Both the position numbers and the translations under genes were made by a program. Shown here piece by piece: positions 25,256 to 36,531 of a DNA stretch of 64,000 nucleotides. The notes under the pieces were generated by a model that saw only the letters and a program-made list of their open reading frames with translations, was not told where the DNA came from and did not search any database. Numbering within the stretch: position 1 is the stretch's first letter; every line of letters starts with the position of its first letter. This DNA is from Fasciola hepatica (taxonomy: Eukaryota; Platyhelminthes; Trematoda; Plagiorchiida; Fasciolidae): assembly GCA_948099385.1 (NCBI GenBank), contig CANUEZ040000047.1, positions 27,422,501 to 27,486,500 on the forward strand, given 5' to 3'.

Positions 25256-25632
25256 TGGCTCTCAACGGTTTGTTGAACATCTACACTACATGATATAGCA
25301 CCCTTCCGTCACCGGCTTTTGAACGGTAACAACCCGCTTCCCACACAGCGATCGACTCCTATGATGGATGACTTCTCTGTAGGGGCCTAAGTACAACGAA
25401 GGCATTCCGTTATGAACAACCTACAGAGCTTGGTTACTATTTGCAAATGAGTAGTAGGAGATTAGATTTGTATATAATCTGATTCATCATGCAGCTTGAA
25501 CGCTCAACTCACCACTTGGACATTATCAAGATGTGCAGGTGATGTCTCTCACCACAATGTTCACTAGGTTTTCACTCTTGAAGACCCTATGTTGAAAGGT
25601 TTCTGATATAATGTAGGGATGAAGCTAGACCA

Positions 25633-25785
25633 GGCCAAACCGGATAAATTTGTGGTTAGGCATTCCACTCTCAATCGTATGCCTCGAGTTCCAGTCCCAA
25701 TGGGGGCTCGGTCGATCTGCACAGCTGACGATTCACAATAAGATGGAAGCAGAGATGCAAGGCTTTCACGGCTTTCGATAGTAAC
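25633..25785 (+). mobile_element. Decayed S1 SINE copy
   Basis: Aligns in order with S1: a head ending in GAGTTCCAGTCCCAATGGGG (degenerate B box), then GGCTCGGTCGATCTGCAC, then CTGACGA where the hammerhead core sits, and a TTTCACGGCTTTCGATAG tail. CUGACGA still satisfies CUGANGA, but the GAAA box reads GGAA and stem III and the cleavage side are disrupted, so the ribozyme should be inactive. It lies opposite in orientation to the intact copy at 25109-25255. Confidence 0.6.
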
Positions 25786-25808
25786 TTAATATTTGTTTCC
25801 AAATCGCC

Positions 25809-26149
25809 TTGCAGTCAAATCAAATCAAATCTCTAACTAAGATAATAATAATAAGTTCATCGTTTTTTCTAGTTTTCATGTATTATGTGCTATTCAAAAC
25901 ATTCTGTATTTCATTCAAATTCTTCCGCTTCTATGAGGAGGATATTGAGAGCCCAACTTGGTACGGAGTTTACCAAGATACTATATGGTTCGCAAAGGTG
26001 GCATTGAAATGGGCCCAGTTCACGAATTACGCCTTGCAGACTTATGCAATGAATTCGCAATGCTCCGTTCTAGAACAGACAAAACAGACAGTGAACAGCG
26101 GATATGGTCAATGATATTAGGCATACGCTTTGGTGTGATAGTTTTTTGA
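25809..26149 (+). other. Unassigned overlapping frames in tandem unit 1
   Basis: Two plus-strand frames overlap (101 codons at 25809-26114; 63 codons at 25958-26149). One contains EEDIESPTWYGVYQDTIWF, the other ELRLADLCNEFAMLRSRTD. The second runs into the tandem-unit junction. Neither matches a family I know, and both are duplicated with the unit at 28536-28876. I do not call a gene. Confidence 0.2.
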
Positions 26150-27835
26150 CTCAATATGAAAAATAGTATAGTGGGGATTCGAAGCCAAGCAACCCAAGCA
26201 CAACTACCTGGAAGGATATCAGGCGGCTAATGGAAAAGAACTCAAAGTGAATTAACGAAAGAGCTGGCAACAGTAGTCACTTCTTCCTCTACAAGCAGTA
26301 CGACAAAAATTCCATTTGATCCACGCCGATATGTATATATCACCAACTACGGATCACCAGCAACTGAACTCTACAGGCTGTGCACGAACACACAATGGTG
26401 CGTTGCCCGACTATGAGGAACGTTGTTTCCTTCGAGAGATTTGAGTCAGTCAAATTTGATGCACATTATAAATCATGTCCAATAAACTCGATAAATTTTC
26501 TCCTTTAAGCAACCTATAGCTGGTAGCAACTTCCTGAAATACTACACCGCCACTACATGACAAATAAAATAGGGAGTAAAACATTCTACTCATTGAGGAA
26601 CTTTTTGTTTATTGAGTTTATTGATCCTATTCCAAAGTTGCCAATGGGAAATCGATATGACTGAGTAGTTTACGTGATGGATTAAGGAAGTGACCGTTCA
26701 CGAGCAACAAGGTAGCCTTGTTAATAAATATTCATGAATTTCGGGATATCTGGTGAATTATTGTGCCTTCAGAGTGAAGAGTCGCAGATGTGCTTGCGTA
26801 CGCGACTGCATACCAAGCCCAAAGCAATGGTCCCACGGAAACCAATTACAAAACCACCACCAAATGTTGAAAAACAAAGGTAGTGAATATGAACAAAGTT
26901 TACCATTTTGACAATAAATTGGGCTTCCGCAAAATACAGAGCGATATATTGGCCATTTCAATCAGTACAGAAAAGGAAGACCAGATTTTCCGTTGACTTT
27001 CCACACTGAAAATTCCGAACTTAAAAGCACATGACGGACAAATCACACAGTAAAACGGACAAAGAAATACTCTACAAGCCTGTGAGGAGTTTCTTATGAC
27101 CAGGCACCCAGAGATGCGTCACTGTTTAATGGTCCTGAATCACGAAAGTTGCTTCCTTTTTGGAAATGATGGTATTCTTCGTAAGAAATCTGTCATCCGA
27201 TCAAGAAAAATCTTGTCACGGATAGAAGGATTAACTGAAACTGAATGCTGGTTCAGTTAACCTCAACCAGAACAACACAGTGTGAATCGTAAATCCGAAG
27301 AACCCGCCGTCGTTATAGTGTCCGAAAGGCACACCATCTACGAGACGAACCGATCAATTTTTGAGGCACCTTGAATAAGCAGTAAGCTAGAAAACCATTA
27401 AAGAGCATCGATGGTAATAGGGATTACATGGCTGACATAAAAAGCCTGCGACTGGTTGCATTAACTTAACAGCTGAGTAGCTTGACGAGCAAGATAAATG
27501 CTTGGAATAAACCTAGCACTTCCGCAATCAAGTCTGTAACATAAAACCACAAATGCGTATCGTGACATCTGTTGACTCCGTGTGGCGAATGCTTGCGTAA
27601 GAACACCGAGGGTCAACATTGTGCGGTTTCTCGCGGACGATAGGTGCAGTCGCTGTCTTACTTGATTGTTTTGGTTTTATGTGAGCTCAGGTTCCTGCAG
27701 TGACAAGTCTTCAACAAAAATTTTGAAGACAACGTTGCGGTGAAATCGGGCTACTAACTTGGACATTTGCAAATGAGTAGTAGGAGATTAGATTTGTATA
27801 TAATATGATTCATCATGCAGCTTGAACGCTCAACT

Positions 27836-27982
27836 CACCATTGAAAACCATGGAAGCACTGTACAGCTGTTTCATCCTTGTTGGGAATCATCAGCAGTGC
27901 ACATCCACCGAGCCCCCACGGGGACTCGAACCCGGGGTGAACGATTGTGAATCGAACACCTTAACAGCAAGGCTATCCGGGC
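27836..27982 (-). mobile_element. tRNA-headed SINE with hammerhead ribozyme (family S1), tandem unit 2
   Basis: Copy of 25109-25255 shifted by 2727 bases; identical over the tRNA-like head and ribozyme. Confidence 0.8.
27856..27900 (-). ncRNA. Type-I hammerhead ribozyme in SINE S1 (tandem unit 2)
   Basis: Same core and stems as the copy at 29919-29963, minus strand. Confidence 0.8.
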
Positions 27983-28359
27983 TGGCTCTCAACGGTTTGT
28001 TGAACATCTACACTACATGATATAGCACCCTTCCGTCACCGGCTTTTGAACGGTAACAACCCGCTTCCCACACAGCGATCGACTCCTATGATGGATGACT
28101 TCTCTGTAGGGGCCTAAGTACAACGAAGGCATTCCGTTATGAACAACCTACAGAGCTTGGTTACTATTTGCAAATGAGTAGTAGGAGATTAGATTTGTAT
28201 ATAATCTGATTCATCATGCAGCTTGAACGCTCAACTCACCACTTGGACATTATCAAGATGTGCAGGTGATGTCTCTCACCACAATGTTCACTAGGTTTTC
28301 ACTCTTGAAGACCCTATGTTGAAAGGTTTCTGATATAATGTAGGGATGAAGCTAGACCA

Positions 28360-28512
28360 GGCCAAACCGGATAAATTTGTGGTTAGGCATTCCACTCTCA
28401 ATCGTATGCCTCGAGTTCCAGTCCCAATGGGGGCTCGGTCGATCTGCACAGCTGACGATTCACAATAAGATGGAAGCAGAGATGCAAGGCTTTCACGGCT
28501 TTCGATAGTAAC
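28360..28512 (+). mobile_element. Decayed S1 SINE copy, tandem unit 2
   Basis: Duplicate of 25633-25785 with the same disrupted hammerhead. Confidence 0.6.
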
Positions 28513-29119
28513 TTAATATTTGTTTCCAAATCGCCTTGCAGTCAAATCAAATCAAATCTCTAACTAAGATAATAATAATAAGTTCATCGTTTTTTCTAGT
28601 TTTCATGTATTATGTGCTATTCAAAACATTCTGTATTTCATTCAAATTCTTCCGCTTCTATGAGGAGGATATTGAGAGCCCAACTTGGTACGGAGTTTAC
28701 CAAGATACTATATGGTTCGCAAAGGTGGCATTGAAATGGGCCCAGTTCACGAATTACGCCTTGCAGACTTATGCAATGAATTCGCAATGCTCCGTTCTAG
28801 AACAGACAAAACAGACAGTGAACAGCGGATATGGTCAATGATATTAGGCATACGCTTTGGTGTGATAGTTTTTTGACTCAATATGAAAAATAGTATAGTG
28901 GGGATTCGAAGCCAAGCAACCCAAGCACAACTACCTGGAAGGATATCAGGCGGCTAATGGAAAAGAACTCAAAGTGAATTAACGAAAGAGCTGGCAACAG
29001 TAGTCACTTCTTCCTCTACAAGCAGTACGACAAAAATTCCATTTGATCCACGCCGATATGTATATATCACCAACTACGGATCACCAGCAACTGAACTCTA
29101 CAGGCTGTGCACGAACACC

Positions 29120-29530
29120 GCCTCCGCCACGTCTATGCCCTACTTGCTTCTCGCGAAAGTGTTATGTAAGCGACAGATAATAAGCAATTTAGATGCGATA
29201 CTATCTAGGAGTATTCCTCCCACGGTTTTCACACAAGTACACGTCACGTTTCTTATAGATTGGTGCGACCGCCCATTCACACCAGTTCTTCGCAGCTTGT
29301 TTTTTAGACTATATGATACCGAGGGGTTTTATTAACTCCAGCGCTAACGCTGAGTTGTCGCCTTACAACCGGACGGAGGCAACCCACACTGTCCAGCAGC
29401 CTTATATTGTTTAAGATTTGTGTTTAGGAATGTCTTGAACCTCCGTTTAGATCCTCTTTTTAGAGAAGCTACTTGGTCTACAAAATGTGAAGCTGAATGG
29501 GTTTGGGTCTTCAAGAGTGAAAACCAATTG
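29120..29530 (-). mobile_element. LINE-C relic at the arm/spacer boundary
   Basis: On the minus strand it retains fragments such as CGLPPSG and IASKLL that parallel NGLPPFVFKDG and IASKLLAGIIL in the better-preserved LINE-C copy at 61430-62800. Nucleotide blocks such as AATTTAGATGCGATAC are also shared. It is broken by stops. It fills the only spacer sequence that belongs neither to the tandem array nor to the arms, and its inner end overlaps the right-arm start. Confidence 0.5.
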
Positions 29531-29836
29531 AACATTGTGGTGAGAGACATCACCTGCACATCTTGATAATGTCCAAGTGGTGAGTTGAGCGTTCAAGCTG
29601 CATGATGAATCAGATTATATACAAATCTAATCTCCTACTACTCATTTGCAAATAGTAACCAAGCTCTGTAGGTTGTTCATAACGGAATGCCTTCGTTGTA
29701 CTTAGGCCCCTACAGAGAAGTCATCCATCATAGGAGTCGATCGCTGTGTGGGAAGCGGGTTGTTACCGTTCAAAAGCCGGTGACGGAAGGGTGCTATATC
29801 ATGTAGTGTAGATGTTCAACAAACCGTTGAGAGCCA

Positions 29837-29983
29837 GCCCGGATAGCCTTGCTGTTAAGGTGTTCGATTCACAATCGTTCACCCCGGGTTCGAGTCCCCG
29901 TGGGGGCTCGGTGGATGTGCACTGCTGATGATTCCCAACAAGGATGAAACAGCTGTACAGTGCTTCCATGGTTTTCAATGGTG
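29837..29983 (+). mobile_element. tRNA-headed SINE with hammerhead ribozyme (family S1), right arm
   Basis: The 71-base head 29837-29907 folds as a degenerate tRNA. It has a GCCC/GGGC outer acceptor stem, a D arm GCCT/AGGT, an anticodon loop TTCACAA (CAC, valine-like, with U33) on a weakened stem, and a T arm containing the perfect B box GGTTCGAGTCC. The A box (TAGCCTTGCTG) is imperfect. The head runs directly into a hammerhead ribozyme (29919-29963) and a short tail ending TTTTCAATGGTGA. A second diverged copy in each tandem unit shares both head and tail, showing that the composite is a mobile family and not a lone tRNA. The architecture parallels schistosome SM-alpha SINEs, but stem sequences differ from those I remember. 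Confidence 0.82.
29919..29963 (+). ncRNA. Type-I hammerhead ribozyme in SINE S1 (right arm)
   Basis: All core boxes are present in order: stem I strand GCACTG (29919-29924), CTGATGA (29925-29931), stem II with TCC/GGA pairs and a CAACAA hexaloop (29932-29945), GAAA (29946-29949), a loopless palindromic stem III ACAG/CTGT (29949-29956), the cleavage triplet GTA with predicted cut after 29957, and the returning stem I strand CAGTGC (29958-29963), which pairs perfectly with GCACTG. The closing pair of stem II is a T-T mismatch. The very short stem III fits the type-I hammerheads known from newt satellites and Penelope-like elements, which often work as dimers. Self-cleavage is inferred from the fold. 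Confidence 0.82.
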
Positions 29984-30056
29984 AGTTGAGCGTTCAAGCT
30001 GCATGATGAATCATATTATATACAAATCTAATCTCCTACTACTCATTTGCAAATGT

Positions 30057-31731
30057 CCAAGTTAGTAGCCCGATTTCACCGCAACGTTGTCTTCAAAATT
30101 TTTGTTGAAGACTTGTCACTGCAGGAACCTGAGCTCACATAAAACCAAAACAATCAAGTAAGACAGCGACTGCACCTATCGTCCGCGAGAAACCGCACAA
30201 TGTTGACCCTCGGTGTTCTTACGCAAGCATTCGCCACACGGAGTCAACAGATGTCACGATACGCATTTGTGGTTTTATGTTACAGACTTGATTGCGGAAG
30301 TGCTAGGTTTATTCCAAGCATTTATCTTGCTCGTCAAGCTACTCAGCTGTTAAGTTAATGCAACCAGTCGCAGGCTTTTTATGTCAGCCATGTAATCCCT
30401 ATTACCATCGATGCTCTTTAATGGTTTTCTAGCTTACTGCTTATTCAAGGTGCCTCAAAAATTGATCGGTTCGTCTCGTAGATGGTGTGCCTTTCGGACA
30501 CTATAACGACGGCGGGTTCTTCGGATTTACGATTCACACTGTGTTGTTCTGGTTGAGGTTAACTGAACCAGCATTCAGTTTCAGTTAATCCTTCTATCCG
30601 TGACAAGATTTTTCTTGATCGGATGACAGATTTCTTACGAAGAATACCATCATTTCCAAAAAGGAAGCAACTTTCGTGATTCAGGACCATTAAACAGTGA
30701 CGCATCTCTGGGTGCCTGGTCATAAGAAACTCCTCACAGGCTTGTAGAGTATTTCTTTGTCCGTTTTACTGTGTGATTTGTCCGTCATGTGCTTTTAAGT
30801 TCGGAATTTTCAGTGTGGAAAGTCAACGGAAAATCTGGTCTTCCTTTTCTGTACTGATTGAAATGGCCAATATATCGCTCTGTATTTTGCGGAAGCCCAA
30901 TTTATTGTCAAAATGGTAAACTTTGTTCATATTCACTACCTTTGTTTTTCAACATTTGGTGGTGGTTTTGTAATTGGTTTCCGTGGGACCATTGCTTTGG
31001 GCTTGGTATGCAGTCGCGTACGCAAGCACATCTGCGACTCTTCACTCTGAAGGCACAATAATTCACCAGATATCCCGAAATTCATGAATATTTATTAACA
31101 AGGCTACCTTGTTGCTCGTGAACGGTCACTTCCTTAATCCATCACGTAAACTACTCAGTCATATCGATTTCCCATTGGCAACTTTGGAATAGGATCAATA
31201 AACTCAATAAACAAAAAGTTCCTCAATGAGTAGAATGTTTTACTCCCTATTTTATTTGTCATGTAGTGGCGGTGCAGTATTTCAGGAAGTCGCTACCAGC
31301 TATAGGTTGCTTAAAGGAGAAAATTTATCGAGTTTATTGGACATGATTTATAATGTGCATCAAATTTGACTGACTCAAATCTCTCGAAGGAAACAACGTT
31401 CCTCATAGTCGGGCAACGCACCATTGTGTGTTCGTGCACAGCCTGTAGAGTTCAGTTGCTGGTGATCCGTAGTTGGTGATATATACATATCGGCGTGGAT
31501 CAAATGGAATTTTTGTCGTACTGCTTGTAGAGGAAGAAGTGACTACTGTTGCCAGCTCTTTCGTTAATTCACTTTGAGTTCTTTTCCATTAGCCGCCTGA
31601 TATCCTTCCAGGTAGTTGTGCTTGGGTTGCTTGGCTTCGAATCCCCACTATACTATTTTTCATATTGAGTCGAAAAACTATCACAGTGGAGCTCAATCCA
31701 ATCTAGCGATAAGGACAGGCTTTATTTACGC
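30057..31731. other. Right-arm sequence without recognised gene
   Basis: Mirror of 23361-25035. A 67-codon frame (30858-31061) is preserved in the left arm and both tandem units but is not recognised. Confidence 0.4.
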
Positions 31732-32400
31732 GAAGTTAAAGGCGGGAAGCGAGAAGCCTACTCACCGAGAGATGGCGCAGTGCGGTTTATGGACCAAGCA
31801 TCTATGAAGCCTCTGGGATCAGTCGAGCATTGGTCCCAGTTATCCAACCAAAGTTATCGTCCCTCTTTCCATAGTTCAAAGGGTTCCCGCAACGTTTTAC
31901 GCTGAGCTAACCATGCTGACGCCAACAAACTAGAGCATGTGGCACGGGCTCGGTTCTGGTGGCCTTACTGGCGCAGAGGCATTAGACTTCTGCAAGACTT
32001 GCGAACGTTGCGGCAGTTAAAAGAATACCAGAACTGCACTACTACCCCCTTTACGGCCCATGATGTTTGGGTTACCTAACGAAGTAGTTGGTATGGATTT
32101 AGCGGACCGCTGCCACTTACAGAACGCGAAAATAAGTACCTGCTGGTTCTAGTTGAATATTTCGCTAAGTGGTGCGGACGACGCCCTTGAATTCCGGGGA
32201 TCCCAAAATCGTTGCGGGTGCAATCCTAAAGCATTGGATTTGTCAGTAGGGTGCACCAGGCCAACTGCATTCTGACAAGGATATGGATTTTGAGAGCTGC
32301 CTCACACAAGAGCTTGTAGGTCTCTTGTTATTGGGAAAACACGCACTTACCGTGTGGGCTCCTTGAATGGGGTCCAAGAAATCCATCCATTAGGTGATTA
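31732..32400 (+). mobile_element. Ty3/gypsy integrase relic (right arm)
   Basis: Plus-strand frames read ARARFWWPYWRRGIRLLQDL, then the integrase-core block VVGMDLA, a one-base frameshift, GPLPLTERENKYLLVLVEYF, AKWC and, further on, APGQLHSDKDMDFES with TQELVGL. These follow the gypsy integrase order: zinc-binding region, first catalytic Asp in 'GMDLAGPLP', second in 'HSDQG'. Both Asp positions remain, but stops and shifts break the frame and no reverse transcriptase or LTR is seen. The fragment was present before the inverted duplication, since both arms carry it. Confidence 0.7.
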
Positions 32401-33192
32401 GGCATATCAGATGATGTAGCTAGGTGCGGTTTTCGAACTTAAACTTGCTTGATCAACTTGATGCTACTATTTGTGGAATCAGAAGACACACCAACTGACA
32501 CTGAAATGTGTTGGTCACTTAGCATATAAAAACGGAATGCATATGCAAACAGATATCCACCCGTGAGCAATATGACTGCTGAGAGCAAACTTGCCAAACA
32601 TTGCCATGTGACGTAGATCATGCGCGCAAGATATGCGTACTGCGACAATCAATATCCATCACTGCACTAAGATGAGTCATACGCGCATGGTGCATTTGTT
32701 TGTGTGCAGAAATACATGGGTACCGATTGGAGTATACACTGAACAAATGAGCACTGACTATTTCAAATCAGTTTTCTCGAATTGCAAATGGATAGGACAG
32801 AATCACCACATATACGCAATACCGGTACAATCACTGTTCTGGATTGATGAAATACGGGTTCTAGCATATAAAACTAAGAACGTGGGACTTAAGTCGAATC
32901 CGGTGAACCGAATGCAACCGCAAACTCCTCCAATGACTGCACATAAGTCAATTTACACCTTTCCAAAAATCCATAAACCGTTATAACTCAGGTATTCCGC
33001 CGCAACCAGCGGTGTCTTCGTGGGACATCCACTACTGATGGAAATTTGCGTCTAACCACCAGAGTTCATACTGACCTTAACTGCAACCACCAATTTAGCA
33101 TACACTGAACTTCCGATGAAATGAAAGCCTCTCACACCACTAAAAAGTTCGAATGAACGACAGCGCCAACCTGGCAATTTGGAGCTTCTAAT

Positions 33193-33346
33193 TTTTCTAT
33201 TACATGCTTGCGTATGAGTGCAGCAGAAAGAGTATATCCCATAGCATTGAAGGCCCACTGCACTATTAGGAATAACCGAGGACTAGACCCTAAGAATTGG
33301 AGCAGAGAACTACATAAGGTCTCACCAAGCAGGTCTGTCCCGGGGC
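33193..33346 (-). repeat. S2 SINE body copy (right arm)
   Basis: Mirror of 21746-21899; lies immediately downstream of the LSM7 polyadenylation signal. Confidence 0.55.
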
Positions 33347-33401
33347 AAAATGATAAGCAGAAAATCACGTCTGTAATTATCAATAAAAAGTTTTTAAGGA
33401 G

Positions 33402-33407
33402 TTTATT
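33402..33407 (-). promoter_or_regulatory. LSM7 polyadenylation signal
   Basis: AATAAA on the minus strand, 24 bases past the LSM7 stop codon. Confidence 0.65.
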
Positions 33408-33430
33408 TTTTACAAAAATATATGACGGTT

Positions 33431-33506
33431 TCATTCTTGAGCAACAAAGGGGTTTGCTATGGATTCCATACCGTCAGCGGGACAGACGAGTTCAACCGAT
33501 GGCCCC
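33431..33506 (-). CDS. LSM7: LSM7, exon 2 (C-terminal coding exon)
   Basis: Begins after the acceptor CTTCCTCTTCAG and supplies the last base of the split Arg81 codon, then 24 residues (GPSVELVCPADGMESIANPF and VAQE) and TGA. Joined to exon 1 it gives a 105-residue protein, close to the 103 residues of human LSM7. This exon completes the Sm2 motif: the conserved R-G of the fold is Arg81-Gly82, straddling the splice. It lies inside the right inverted-repeat arm, so an identical-coding copy exists at 21586-21661. Confidence 0.9.
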
Positions 33507-34706
33507 CTGAAGAGGAAGAAAGGTAATGCTATTATTATCATTTTTACTACTGCAGAAACACAGAGATTATAAACTGATAACTGATGCACACAACACTCAC
33601 GGAAATGAAGCAAACGACATGGTAAAACTGCTTCAATCTTTATTTTTATGCGGGTGGGAAAAAACTATACAATGAATGCAAAATCAATGTATCACCTGGA
33701 ACATTACCTCTGGTTCCAATTGAAACCGGTCAAATTCCAGTTTTCACTACTGAAACTAGGCCCAGTAGTCAAAAATATACAGCAGTTACTTCCCCTAGTG
33801 TTCTGAGCGTACCTACATCTTATATCACCTAATTTTCCCGAATGACCCATCTAATCTTTGCACCATTCTACCTCAAAGAATACCAGAAGATAGATGATAA
33901 AAGTCCCCTTCAGTCGATACAGTATGAATTATAGCCACATCCTAACCATCCCTTATTACGGCTCCGAAGGAGCTACAGTGGAAGTCGATTAAATAAGTGG
34001 AAAAAACAGTTGAAGATCAGCACATTGAAGGATGTCAGAGCTATTTTATAGGATTTGGACGACTTGTTCACTAATCTACTGCTTTGGATACGTCCCTAGA
34101 AATAGTCCAACTGAGTGGACAACCAAAAGAGTGAAGTTTCTCAAATGAGTGTGACCGATGAATGCAGTGAAAAGCAGAGTAATCAAGCAATATGCACCTG
34201 AAAGATTTAGCAAAGATGATCAGTAAATTGGGATTTTTATCCGATAGAACGGCAACTGGGCGTTCCTGATAAGACGCCACAATCCTGGATCACTCTTCTA
34301 GAGGAATACAAAACTAAGTTGTGTAATTATTGAATAATTCCCATTCCTTATGTCATACGGTCCCGAAAGCAAAGTCATTGAATAAATTAGTGTACGAGAA
34401 CGACAATTTCGACTACTGGCACAGCACCAGGCAAAAAGCGGACTCAATTATTTGCGGATCAGGTGTACGGCTGTCTGTTCATTCCCATGTCTGATGCAAT
34501 TCGCAAACCAATTCAATTAAGATAACAGGCGAGTGGACAAACCCCTCAAATCATGATGACGGTATGCACTTCGGTGCATTTGTTTGCCCATTTAGAGGAC
34601 ACAGACCAAATTCCAGACACGCCCAACATCGGTGAACAATGTTATCTTTCATCTTCCGAGCGAGGATACCCTATAAAGGATTTTTCTCTCCAAACAAAAG
34701 AATTTA

Positions 34707-34801
34707 CCCTGCATTTTTGGCTACTGAAAGTAGTTTCAATGGCAAAAACTGGAAATCGGTCGACTTCAAAGGGAATCGGACTTATTGGTCAGACGGCACA
34801 A
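34707..34801 (-). mobile_element. Half copy of MITE-1 (right arm)
   Basis: Mirror of 20291-20385. Confidence 0.45.
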
Positions 34802-35274
34802 AAGATTGAAGTGTGTATTTTAATTTAAAGTAGGAGAAGTAAACCCTACTTCATCACAATTTCACTGCAATACTGGGATGAGACAGCAGTTACGACCCTG
34901 AGAACTGAAGTAACGAGCCACATGTCACCCGGGCGACAGCGGATTGCAGTTCAGTTCAGTTCAGTTCTAACGTCGCCCTTTTGTGCTATGGTGGCAACGT
35001 GGCCGACAGAAACGGGTTCCAAAACTCTTCTCTCCGAGACAATAGACGCCTAAGTCACTCGATCATCACCGATTATATCTTCTATCATTCTCAGTTTGTG
35101 CCGAGCTTGCAAAATAGAACACAAAGCAAGTAGATGAGATGGACACTGTATCCGAGCCAATGATACTAGTAGCGCGAACAGCTAGTCTAGTTTCAGAAGT
35201 GTGAAATATAAACAGACTAATTCGATGACTACGCCAAATCTGCGAAATGCCACGCAAGCAGAGCCAAAAGCGCG

Positions 35275-35491
35275 AGAGCCACGGTTGAATGAACTGAACT
35301 GAGCTGGTCAGAGGTTCGATTCCTGCCATCACCGATTACTTCGGTGGTAGAAAGTAAGCCACTGTAGTCTGGTTCGTTTCCACACGTGACCTACTAAGAC
35401 CTTATTTGGTTTTCCGTTCGAAGTCACAGTGTCTGGCTGCCGGCTATCCCTAACAGTGCAGCCAATGGAGTATACTCCTTCCACTGCGCAG
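35275..35491 (+). repeat. S2 SINE copy with tRNA-like head (right arm)
   Basis: The head contains GGTTCGATTCC, then the S2 body from TTCGGTGGTAGAAAGTAAGC to CACTGCGCAG. Mirror of 19601-19817. Confidence 0.6.
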
Positions 35492-36531
35492 ACTAGTAAC
35501 AAAAATGTGATGATCAAAGATGGACAAAAGGTCATTACTGAACACTGAAACAAGTCATGACTAGCAGCGTAAAGGTGAGCACTGCATGCCACAGTACTGT
35601 ACACTAAACTTTAATGGAAGAATCATATCGTCATCTCTATGGGTGGTGACAACTACGGAACGCAGACTGAGTCGATATCAAACTCCTGTCCGGCGTCACT
35701 AACAGCGATCATAGTTGCTCAAAAAACAAACGTTTCAACAGTTTTCATCACGTCAACAAAATAGGTGAATGAATAACTGAACTCTTCCTAGTTTCATGGA
35801 ATTTCTTTGCAATGAGAATGTTTGAACCATATTCTAAAGCGATTCAAACAAAGCGAGGTTGTCCAAAACGCTTTGCGCGATAGTGGCAGCATCACAAACC
35901 GTTGCAATGTTGTTCAAACAATCCGAATCTCATCGCTCTCATCAATGACCTCTACACTTCTATTGACCAGAATTTATTTTCTATCCAAGAACGGACGTCT
36001 AAATTAACAAACAATAAGACAAGGGGGTGTTGTATTACACTTTAGTTGCTGCCTGACATTCAAGTGCTCTGATAAGTTTCATTTATAAACCAAGCACTTC
36101 CTGTCTCACGAGAAAAGTCTTTAGGGCCGTCACTTCCAAGAAAGCAAATCTGTGCGGGTACTCATAAATATGAACGCCGTATGATATAGCTCAATTATCT
36201 GACGAAAGACAAATTTTTTTTTGACGCATACGGAAAGCAAGTGAAAACCTGCCTCGCGTTTATGATTCTGTTGTAGGCGTTGCGTGAGCATTATGGGAAA
36301 AATTACGGACGATACAAGGCTCAACATGACTTGCATCAGGCTTATCCCTTGATGATTCGAGTAAATTTCACGAAAACGATTCTCATCATCAGTACACACA
36401 TCACTGTCGAACAAAAATAAATAGTGAAGCCAAATCTAAACAACGGAAGGAGAATTAATGACCAAGTTAAAGAAGACTATATGGGATTTCGTTTGAGAAA
36501 TAAAATAAATAGGAAAAATTGACATGGTTTA

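Larger units (their letters stand above)
25036..25513. repeat. Pair of ~74-bp direct repeats around the SINE
   Basis: The block starting ATTTGCAAATGAGTAGTAGG and ending in GAACGCTCAACTCACCA occurs at about 25036-25110 and again at 25439-25513, differing by one base (AATATGATT versus AATCTGATT). The hammerhead SINE abuts the inner edge of the first block. The same pair recurs in unit 2 and in the right arm (29579-29653 and 29982-30056). Confidence 0.8.
17772..25584. repeat. Left arm of large inverted repeat
   Basis: This 7.8-kb arm is the reverse complement of 29508-37320, with paired positions summing to 55092. Symmetry holds without net indel at many checkpoints (18216/36876, 19270/35822, 20539/34553, 23476/31616, 24234/30858). 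Differences are sparse single bases, for example 20086/35006, 22686/32406, 23801/31291 and 23817/31275. Similarity falls in the outermost few hundred bases, which are LINE sequence. Contents from the outside in: LINE fragment, S2 SINE, partial MITEs, LSM7 last-exon copy, S2 SINE, gypsy integrase relic, hammerhead SINE. The sparse differences argue against a simple assembly fold-back but do not exclude a haplotype join. Confidence 0.9.
23408..29119. repeat. 2727-bp tandem duplication (about 2.1 copies)
   Basis: Unit 1 is ~23408-26134, unit 2 is 26135-28861, and a partial third unit stops at 29119, where sequence switches abruptly from CACGAACAC to a LINE relic. Units 1 and 2 appear identical except that unit 1 has C at 23420 where the others have T. 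At 23801 and 23817 both units carry A where the right arm implies G, so the tandem event is younger than the inverted duplication. Each unit contains one hammerhead SINE, one decayed SINE, two 74-bp direct repeats and a 101-codon frame of unknown nature (25809-26114 and 28536-28841). Confidence 0.92.

Noticed and set aside
25809..26149. Gene within the tandem unit
   Set aside because: Two overlapping frames of similar quality, one running through the repeat junction, and no recognised family.
29837..29907. Genuine tRNA-Val(CAC) gene
   Set aside because: Acceptor and anticodon stems contain mismatches, and the sequence is part of a repeated composite with a conserved tail, so it is a SINE head.
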